A stretch of 39,616 bases of DNA, from positions 1-39,616 of IMG/VR virus record IMGVR_UViG_3300030406_002406, one strand, 5' to 3'. The translations under genes were made by a program, and so were the position numbers. This document shows positions 32,470 through 39,616 of the stretch, piece after piece. The DNA comes from a virus. The notes below the pieces were generated by a model. The model had not been told where the DNA came from, made no database searches, and saw only the letters and a list, made by a program, of their open reading frames with translations. How positions within the stretch are numbered: position 1 is the first letter of the stretch; each line of letters opens with the position of its first letter.

Positions 32470-35400
32470 TGGCTGATTTGTATCAAGATAAAGAAGAAGC
32501 TAGAGAAAAAGTTAATGATAGATTAAGAAACATAAATACTATTAGGGATAGACGTAACTCTACTATTGATAGGTTGCAAGCCGTTGAACAATTAAATAGG
32601 CAATCTATATCAACAGGCTCTAATGTTCCTCAGAAAAAATATCAAAAAGTAGATGAAAGTGAGTCATGGGGAATAGAAATTTCTCCAACTAAGTCACAGG
32701 AAGAACCTATTCTTCCTGATACGCAAGAAGACCAACAAACAATTACAGCAACACAGCCAGAACAAACGACTTCAATAACCGATGATATTGGTTTTGGTGT
32801 GCCATTATCAGATGATGAAGTTGATGGATTTAGCACTTCTACTCAATCATATCCTGATCTCGGAATAGATGTAAAAGAAAAACCAGATAGCATATTAGAT
32901 ATGATTCTTGACCCAAATTATGCTGATGCACTTATAGAAGGTGGTAAGCAATCCTTTAGTCGTGCTGGTTCAACATTTGATGTATTAACTGGAGACAATC
33001 TTGAAGTAGAACAAGATGCCAAACAAAGTGCTTTATTGTCAAAGAACTCTCTTTTAGTTAATAAAAAGAGATTCTTAAAAAAAGCAAAACAAAACTATGA
33101 TGAAGCAGAAGGATTCTTCAATACTCTTTATGGATTGTCAGATGCAATGTATCAAGAGAAAGCTGGTGTTGTAGAGCTTGTTGCTGAACAAGCTCCTAAT
33201 ACAGTAGGAACATTAGCTTCTGGGTATCTTGGTGGAAAAGGTGGCTTAGCTATTGGAACTGCTCTTGCTCCGTTTACTTACGGTGCTTCGATTCCAGTAT
33301 TTACAACTGCTGGTTTTATTGCTGGTATGTTTGGCTTTAATATGTTTCAAGAGGTAGGTGCTAAAGCACAAGAAAAAGGCTTAGATGGTTTTACAGAAGC
33401 AGAAAGAAAAGAGTCTTTAAAAGAAGGAGCAACAAAAGCTGGAGTTATTACTGCTGTTGATGTAGTAACATTTGGTGCTACAAAAGCATTTATGAACACA
33501 GCTAATCGAGCTATAGAGAGAGCAACCATTGATACATTAAATAAAAACAATGTTGATGTAGCTGGTTTTACAAGAGATTTAGCAACCTTTAAGAAACAAG
33601 TTGATTTAACAAAAACTTCTACACCATTACGAAGAGATGCTTTTATTACTGGTGCAAACAGAATTGCACAAAATTATGGGTTAGGAGAAAAGGCTGTTAG
33701 AGACTCTGTTACTTTGGCTCATAAAAAAGTAAAGAGTTCTTTGGATTACATAGCTAAAAAAGCTATGACTCCTCCTGTGGCTTTAACTTTAGAAACTGCT
33801 GGAGAAGGTTTTGGAGAATACTTAGGAGAGTTAGTAGCAACTGGAGAAGCAGATGCATTCGATGCAATCATCGAAGCAATTGCTGGTGGTACACAATCTG
33901 TTGCTCAGGTTATGGCTGGTGGAGTTAATAATCTTTACGGTCAAGCGGTAGGTAGAAGAGAACAAATTGGGCAACAAGTTACAGAAGATGTAGATTTAAT
34001 TGATGCAACAATTAGGTCTGATGAAGCTAGACAAGCAGATGAAAAACAAGCAAAAGATGAAAAAATACAATCTAAAGTTAGAGAAAAAACTGAGATAGCA
34101 CAAAGAAATGTAGTTTCTTTGTTTGAAGACAAAGATAACGCAGTTAATTCTTTATATGCTATGCATAAAAAAAGTGCTTCTGGCGATTCAAATACAGATA
34201 AATTAAGAGTAGACACTATAGCAAGAATTGCACAAGACTTAGGGTATGAAGATGATTTTCAAGAACTTGTAGGCAAGAAAGGCAAGAAAAAAGCTGATGC
34301 TCTTGTTACAAGAAGAGAAGAAGCTTCAGAAAACTTAAGTCAATCTCCTAGACTTAGAAGAAATCTTGAAGATTTTATTGATGCTCAATCAGAAGCATAC
34401 GCAAAAGGCGAATCCTTAAATTTGCGTAGGACTCTTGCGAAGCAAACGAAAGATGAAAAAGGTCAAGAACTTTCAGAACGAGAACGTGCAAACATACAAG
34501 CACAACAAGAAGCAAAAGAAGCAAAAGGTTTAATTGATTTAAAAATTAATAAGAGAACCATTGCTACTGGCGATGCTAAAAAAGCAGAACAAGATATCTT
34601 GGGTTTAGATGATGTAAGACCAAAAGAAGGAGAAAATTTAAGAGGTTCCGTAAAACCAGAAACAGATTCTGTAAATGTATTTTATGGAGCAAATGAAAAC
34701 AAAGAATTAAGTAATCTTGCTCAAAGACCTTTTAAATTTAAAGATCGTTCTGGAAGAACCAGAACGTATCAATCTGTAGAACATGCTTATCAAACTCTTA
34801 AGTTTGATTATCTATTAGATAAAAAAGGATATAAAAATCCTGCTGGAGTTATTAGAGATCAAGATAGAATATATAAATTAGACTGGAAAGAAGGTTCTGT
34901 ATTTCGCAACGAAGTAAAAAGAGTTCCAATAGATACGCAAGATACTCCTAAGTCTCCAGACTTTAATGAAAAAAAGATATCTGCAACACCTCAGAGCGAT
35001 TTACAAATACATCAACAGTTTGGTGGCGGTACTGTAGCAGAGTTTAATGAACAAGCTTTATCATTAATGAAAAAACTTGTTAGAGCTAGTGCCTTTGCAA
35101 CAGCAGATAGAAGACTTATTGAAGATGAAAAAGGAGATAAGTTTGTAGCTCCAGAAGAATTAAGCGAAAGTGCTAGAGCATTCCAAAGAGCTTTAATGAA
35201 GACTGGAAATAAAAAAATTACCCACCTTCAGGGAGGTAAGTTTTGGAATAAAGCATTTCCAGAAGCTTTAGAAGAATTAAGAGATTCTTTAAAAGCATCT
35301 GTATCAAACCAAAAGTTAAAAAACAAAGTTAAACTTACTAAACGTAACAACGTATCACAGAGCATAAACGCTAAAGATCAGGCAAAAGCTGATCTTGCTG

Positions 35401-38400
35401 ATAAGTTTATTGGTCAGGGTGGAGAAGGAACTTCTACTGATTTATACCAAAAAGACTTTGATAGATATGGACTAGCAAATATGGGTACATATTCTGCTAC
35501 TGATAAAGTTTTTGTTTCTGCTAATGGTAATGCACCAAACAGATTAAACCCAGACTTCGAGGAAATTAACAAGGCAGTTAGAGCTGGAGCCACATTTATA
35601 ACTGACAGCAGAAACTATGTAAATAAAAGTAAATATAACAAAGGCGAAAGGCAGATATCTAGTTATCTGATTAGCCAAGGTTATCAGTACAATGATTTAC
35701 AAACAGCAGATGGAATTACAGTAGGTCAATACACACCTAAGACAGAAAGTCTTAGGGGTTACTTCAATTCTATTTCTAGAGAGTATATTCAGTTAAGTGT
35801 TGCTCCAAAGGATTTTAATTATCATTATGGTCAAGAAGTAAAAGACAAACTTGGTTTGCGTTTTCCTTCTGGTTTAGTAGACAAGTTTTTTGAAAACATA
35901 GAAACAGTTTATAAAAATGCTTACGATGAATACTATGGCTATGATGCACAAACTAAAAAATATAAAAATAATCCTGAAGAGTTTAAAAATTTATTAATTA
36001 AAAATCCAAACCCAAATAAAATACGAGAGTATTTTATTAAAAAAGGGTTAATGCCAAATTTAAGGTTAAAAAACTTTTCAGAAATATCTTTAGATTTTGA
36101 AAGATTTTATGGTCAAACTTTTAAAGAAGCTGGAGTAAAAGTTAAATTATTTGTAAAAGGTAAAGTAGAGTTTAGAACTCCTAGCAATCTTAAAGAATTT
36201 AATCTTGCTGTTGAGCAAGGTGCTTTTCAAAAAGCTGGTAAATTTATTAAAAATAAAGAAGGTGTTTTTGTAGATTATCATCCTAGATTTATGAAATATG
36301 GGAAAGACAAAGACGGTAATAGAATTGTTTTAGACAAAGGAGAAAGAAGACAAGTATTTCTTGGTAGAAAAAGAGATGATGATTCTGTAGAGTTTGGTCA
36401 GTTTACTAAACAAGTTTCTCAAGATGACAAAGATGAATTTGTTATGACTAAAGTAAGACAAATCATCGGAGCTGTTGATGTTCAAAATGACAGAGACAAT
36501 CCACCTTATATAATTGACTATGTTTTAGCTAACGATTACTACATCAACAAACCAATGGTTGTTGGAGTAGGAATGAATACAAAAAAAGTTGACCCTATTG
36601 GCTCTCATTCCAACCCATTAAATTTATCTTTTAAACAAAGACAAAAAATTTATGATGCATATACTAAAAAAAATGCGACTGTCATTGACATGTTACAAGA
36701 AGAGTTAAAAGCAAAAGATGTAAGTGAAGAAAAAAAGGTAGAAATAGGAAAAGAGCTTAAACGTGAAACATTATTAAGAAGAACGAAAAAGCCCAAGGGA
36801 GCAAGAGGGGTTGGTACTTATGAAATTAGAGATATAAGTTTTCAACCCTCTATGAGAATAGCTTTTGAAAAAGCTAAAGAGTTTCACGGGTCGGGAATAA
36901 CTAGGTTAAGTAGTTTATTAAACCAGAGTTTTGATTATGCTCTAAACAATACTCCTTTGTTTAGATATATTGTAAGAAATAAATTATTAAAATTAGTTGC
37001 AGATAGTCAAAAACCATACTTTGGTGCAATAGATGAATATGTTCCATCTAATGTAAATGGTGGATTTAGAAACGATTCATTTACTTTATCACAAGAGGAA
37101 TATGATCTTGGTGTAGAAGATTTAAGAAAGAATTACAAAATATATCAACAAGGTGGTTTTGTTGATGAGTCAGATAAACAAGAAATCAAAGAAAGAAAAG
37201 CTAAAAAGTCTGTAATGATTGCTGGCTCACAGATGCAATATGGAGAATTTGCAAGGGCTTTTGACAGACTAAGTAAAGATCAAGAAGCAAGAGATCGATT
37301 TAATGAAATGTTTGAAAACATAAAAGAAAAATATTTTGTTACAGAGGTTGATGGTAAACATTTTGTTTCTTTTAAAATCGAAAGCAAGGATGCTCGTAAA
37401 AAACAAGAAAAAATGTTGGAAGGAATATTTGGTTATTATGAGCCACATTTAAATCATTACGCTGATTTTTTTAAAGATGTAAAAAAGATTTTAAATGACC
37501 CAGATGTGTTTGCTAGATATAATCAGTCCAAAGCACAAGCTAAGGAAGCAAACGAATATTTAGAAGAATTAGAAGGAATTTTAAGGAATTGGGATGAAAA
37601 TGAACTTACAGATAGAATCGGTATTAAAAAAGATCAAGCAATTTATGACGAAGTTATTATCGAAAAGCTCAAAAAGAATAAAGCAAGTTATGACCAACTT
37701 TACGAAAAAGTAACAAAATATATAAGATTAGATGATACAGATAATAAAGTTCGTGAAGAGTTAGACAGAGACACAGAAGGAAGAGATAAAGAACAACGCC
37801 CTACTGAGGGAGATCGGGATAAACTTAGATATGCTAAAGCTAATTTAGAAAAGTTTTTATCAGAAACTAGAGATGCAAGCAGAACAACTCCTCTATTAGA
37901 CTTATATTTTAAAGATTCGATTATTAAATCTAAACTAGAAGTTTTGTTAAATAATTATTTAGACCAAGCTGAAGGTTACAGTACAGCTCAACAAGATCAA
38001 GAAGTATTAAGAAGATATGTACAAGGTATATATATAGATTTAAATAAAACAAAGAAAATAGCTGAAGAGGAAATGGGTGATCTCTTGAGAAGAGAAGTCT
38101 ACCAAGAAGACACGAATACCTCTGCTAGAATTTTAGAATATTATAAAGATCAAATACCAGCTCAAGAAACTCCTGAACAGACCAAAGCTTTAAAAGAGAA
38201 GCTTGAAGGAGAAATCACTACCAAAATAAAAGTTATTAGAGATGGCATTGACAAAGATAGGCGATTAGAACAGAAATTTATTAATGATGGTATTGACCCG
38301 ACAAAACAATTTAATATTGATTTGTCGTATCACACTAAAATTAAAAACGAAATTAGATCATTAAACAAAAATCAACAAGAAGAACTATTTTTAAAATTAG

Positions 38401-39616
38401 CTGATGAATACAAAGCTGGTAGGATGACCAGCATGGCTGAATTAGATGCATTGTATAATGCAGTAGGGATGTCTACTCCTATTACATGGAAAACTCTTAT
38501 GTCATATCCGATAATGACAATATCATTGTCGGACTTTGTAGCTAAAAGGGGTACAGGTTATCAAGCAAAAGCAGAATACTTTAGTTCATTCCTGTTGTTT
38601 CAAAAAAGATTACTTGAATTAAAACCCAACAGCGAAGACTTTATAACTAAAATAGAAAATAAGTATTTATCTCTAATAGAACGTGCAGAGTTTAACGATT
38701 GGTTAGAAACAGAACTATTGTATTTAGCTAGAAAACATGTTGACCCTACCACTCTTTTAGAAAAATCAGTAAAAAAGAAAACAAAACAGCAGATGTTGTT
38801 AGAAAGAAATACAACAAAAAAACCAGTTTCTTTATATTCATATATAGTAAAAGATGCTGAAAAAATAACTGCTGACCCAAGCGTTCTAGATAAGTTTTTA
38901 TTCTCTAGATTTTCGTTAACAGATTTAAGAGGGTTCCGTTATCTTGATGAAAAAGATCAATACTTCTTATCTAACTATATAGCAAAACCAATAATTAGAA
39001 CTACAACAGCAGATCAGTTACATAAAGCTAAGCAAAGAAATGTTAAGCAACTCTTATTGCTTAAGGAAGATACATCTACATTTTCAGAAAGACAAAAAGA
39101 ACAGATTGAATTTAAGATAAGTAAAGCTACTCAACAATTTCGTAATGAAGTAGCGAAATATACTAATATATTTAAACCTAGTAGACCGATTAAAGATTCT
39201 GAATATATACAATGGTTTGACATGATGATGAAGAATCATGGCAAAACTATTGAAAGGCAACTTTCCGCACTTGAAAAAAAATCAAATACTATAGAAGAAC
39301 TTAACGCTGTTAACAGTCAATATCAGTTTTTATTTACCAGTCCTTCTGAGATTACATCATTTAAAAGGTCAATAGATAATTACAAAAAATTAGAAAACGA
39401 ATACATTAAAAAAATAACAAATTTACAAAATGTAGCTCGTGTCCCAATAATAGAAAACGATGTTGTAGATCAGTTAGTAAAAGCTTGGCATTCAGACTTG
39501 TATTATGCTAGGAAAAGATATAAAGGTTTTAACGATAAGTTTAAAGAATTAGTTAGTGTAAGAGATCAGCAAGAGTATATTGAATGGATTCGTGACATAC
39601 GAGGTAGGTATGTTAA
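32469..39616 (+). CDS. Giant internal virion protein with NADAR-like domain, cut at window end
   Basis: The frame is open from the ATG at 32469 to the last base: at least 2382 codons with no stop, and the end is outside the window. Layout: charged start (1-110), helical part, a hydrophobic Gly/Ala-rich segment (about 245-298) and a second (about 433-490), as in ejection proteins that enter the cell envelope. Then comes a NADAR-like domain (about 735-945; Phe738-Tyr739-Gly740, Ser-Val-Glu771-His772, closing THLQGGKFWNKAF with Trp926), a second small alpha/beta module (about 990-1095), and a very long, mainly helical charged remainder. The NADAR call is by motif order and has not been searched. 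Confidence 0.85.
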   Translation, partial: MADLYQDKEEAREKVNDRLRNINTIRDRRNSTIDRLQAVEQLNRQSISTGSNVPQKKYQKVDESESWGIEISPTKSQEEPILPDTQEDQQTITATQPEQTTSITDDIGFGVPLSDDEVDGFSTSTQSYPDLGIDVKEKPDSILDMILDPNYADALIEGGKQSFSRAGSTFDVLTGDNLEVEQDAKQSALLSKNSLLVNKKRFLKKAKQNYDEAEGFFNTLYGLSDAMYQEKAGVVELVAEQAPNTVGTLASGYLGGKGGLAIGTALAPFTYGASIPVFTTAGFIAGMFGFNMFQEVGAKAQEKGLDGFTEAERKESLKEGATKAGVITAVDVVTFGATKAFMNTANRAIERATIDTLNKNNVDVAGFTRDLATFKKQVDLTKTSTPLRRDAFITGANRIAQNYGLGEKAVRDSVTLAHKKVKSSLDYIAKKAMTPPVALTLETAGEGFGEYLGELVATGEADAFDAIIEAIAGGTQSVAQVMAGGVNNLYGQAVGRREQIGQQVTEDVDLIDATIRSDEARQADEKQAKDEKIQSKVREKTEIAQRNVVSLFEDKDNAVNSLYAMHKKSASGDSNTDKLRVDTIARIAQDLGYEDDFQELVGKKGKKKADALVTRREEASENLSQSPRLRRNLEDFIDAQSEAYAKGESLNLRRTLAKQTKDEKGQELSERERANIQAQQEAKEAKGLIDLKINKRTIATGDAKKAEQDILGLDDVRPKEGENLRGSVKPETDSVNVFYGANENKELSNLAQRPFKFKDRSGRTRTYQSVEHAYQTLKFDYLLDKKGYKNPAGVIRDQDRIYKLDWKEGSVFRNEVKRVPIDTQDTPKSPDFNEKKISATPQSDLQIHQQFGGGTVAEFNEQALSLMKKLVRASAFATADRRLIEDEKGDKFVAPEELSESARAFQRALMKTGNKKITHLQGGKFWNKAFPEALEELRDSLKASVSNQKLKNKVKLTKRNNVSQSINAKDQAKADLADKFIGQGGEGTSTDLYQKDFDRYGLANMGTYSATDKVFVSANGNAPNRLNPDFEEINKAVRAGATFITDSRNYVNKSKYNKGERQISSYLISQGYQYNDLQTADGITVGQYTPKTESLRGYFNSISREYIQLSVAPKDFNYHYGQEVKDKLGLRFPSGLVDKFFENIETVYKNAYDEYYGYDAQTKKYKNNPEEFKNLLIKNPNPNKIREYFIKKGLMPNLRLKNFSEISLDFERFYGQTFKEAGVKVKLFVKGKVEFRTPSNLKEFNLAVEQGAFQKAGKFIKNKEGVFVDYHPRFMKYGKDKDGNRIVLDKGERRQVFLGRKRDDDSVEFGQFTKQVSQDDKDEFVMTKVRQIIGAVDVQNDRDNPPYIIDYVLANDYYINKPMVVGVGMNTKKVDPIGSHSNPLNLSFKQRQKIYDAYTKKNATVIDMLQEELKAKDVSEEKKVEIGKELKRETLLRRTKKPKGARGVGTYEIRDISFQPSMRIAFEKAKEFHGSGITRLSSLLNQSFDYALNNTPLFRYIVRNKLLKLVADSQKPYFGAIDEYVPSNVNGGFRNDSFTLSQEEYDLGVEDLRKNYKIYQQGGFVDESDKQEIKERKAKKSVMIAGSQMQYGEFARAFDRLSKDQEARDRFNEMFENIKEKYFVTEVDGKHFVSFKIESKDARKKQEKMLEGIFGYYEPHLNHYADFFKDVKKILNDPDVFARYNQSKAQAKEANEYLEELEGILRNWDENELTDRIGIKKDQAIYDEVIIEKLKKNKASYDQLYEKVTKYIRLDDTDNKVREELDRDTEGRDKEQRPTEGDRDKLRYAKANLEKFLSETRDASRTTPLLDLYFKDSIIKSKLEVLLNNYLDQAEGYSTAQQDQEVLRRYVQGIYIDLNKTKKIAEEEMGDLLRREVYQEDTNTSARILEYYKDQIPAQETPEQTKALKEKLEGEITTKIKVIRDGIDKDRRLEQKFINDGIDPTKQFNIDLSYHTKIKNEIRSLNKNQQEELFLKLADEYKAGRMTSMAELDALYNAVGMSTPITWKTLMSYPIMTISLSDFVAKRGTGYQAKAEYFSSFLLFQKRLLELKPNSEDFITKIENKYLSLIERAEFNDWLETELLYLARKHVDPTTLLEKSVKKKTKQQMLLERNTTKKPVSLYSYIVKDAEKITADPSVLDKFLFSRFSLTDLRGFRYLDEKDQYFLSNYIAKPIIRTTTADQLHKAKQRNVKQLLLLKEDTSTFSERQKEQIEFKISKATQQFRNEVAKYTNIFKPSRPIKDSEYIQWFDMMMKNHGKTIERQLSALEKKSNTIEELNAVNSQYQFLFTSPSEITSFKRSIDNYKKLENEYIKKITNLQNVARVPIIENDVVDQLVKAWHSDLYYARKRYKGFNDKFKELVSVRDQQEYIEWIRDIRGRYV
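34671..35300 (+). other. NADAR-like domain within the giant protein
   Basis: Residues about 735-945. The start (VNVFYGANENKELSNLAQRPF), then YQSVEHAYQTLKF, and the end (LMKTGNKKITHLQGGKFWNKAF then ALEELRDSL) follow the order seen in NADAR proteins such as E. coli YbiA. In that family the Glu in SxEHxxQ is in the active site. The middle part is longer than in compact members. Known NADAR enzymes cleave ADP-ribose from guanine and related N-glycosides. This subdomain is listed because it suggests a defined chemistry for an otherwise unknown giant protein. Confidence 0.68.
35436..35757 (+). other. Second small alpha/beta module next to the NADAR-like domain
   Basis: Residues about 990-1096: FDRYGLANMGTYSATDKVFVSANGN, then helix FEEINKAVRAGATFITDS and later 'YNKGERQISSYLISQGYQYND'. 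The strand-glycine-loop-helix-strand order is Rossmann-like and reminds me of nucleotide- or ADP-ribose-sensing SLOG-type domains, though I cannot confirm the family. Its position directly behind the NADAR-like part makes a shared nucleotide substrate plausible. Confidence 0.42.

Overview
This window is part of the genome of a tailed bacteriophage. The DNA is AT-rich (roughly 37-40% GC by eye). Almost every reading frame is used once, starts and stops often overlap (ATGA and TAATG junctions), and the packaging, capsid and tail genes run in one direction. There is a portal, scaffold, capsid and adaptor series, a tail-nozzle-like protein and three large internal-virion-type proteins. I see no tape-measure or sheath gene, which suggests a podovirus-like particle. 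The mix of proteins (glycine-rich fibre, DUF6682-like adaptor, repeat-rich tail proteins, GNAT between tail and ejection genes) is the kind I associate with uncultivated marine phages. The host cannot be read from the sequence. Both ends of the window cut through genes.

Left arm (1-5579, minus strand): a cassette of about a dozen small genes, nearly all with an AGGAG-type ribosome binding site and nearly all of unknown function. They include a protein with a papain-like Cys/His/Asp arrangement, two small zinc-ribbon-like proteins (one only 58 aa), a DUF6876-like protein and two small membrane proteins. Such cassettes usually carry early host-takeover genes. A recurring element with the core TAGAACTAGG lies upstream of two genes, and hairpins with related sequences occur at 5057-5103 and 5642-5690.

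Divergence region (5580-5993): about 400 bases without a convincing gene. It holds a hairpin repeat, four GTACAT words and a perfect 12-base palindrome just before the packaging genes.

Right arm (5994-39616, plus strand): terminase small subunit-like protein, a small conserved-looking protein and terminase large subunit; then small proteins and a lysis module (tail-anchored small protein, coiled-coil membrane protein, 3TM holin, M15 peptidase endolysin). Portal, scaffold and major capsid follow, then adaptors, a long series of tail and fibre proteins with a tail-fibre chaperone, a nozzle-like protein, a lambda-J-like tip protein and a GNAT acetyltransferase. The last three genes look like internal virion (ejection) proteins. 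The last is open at the window edge after 2382 codons.

The most interesting signal is inside that giant last protein. Residues about 735-945 form a NADAR-type domain, followed at about 990-1095 by a second small alpha/beta module. NADAR enzymes act on ADP-ribose linked to guanine and related molecules. A virion protein that is probably injected with the DNA and carries this domain could protect incoming phage DNA from ADP-ribosylating defences such as DarT-type toxins.
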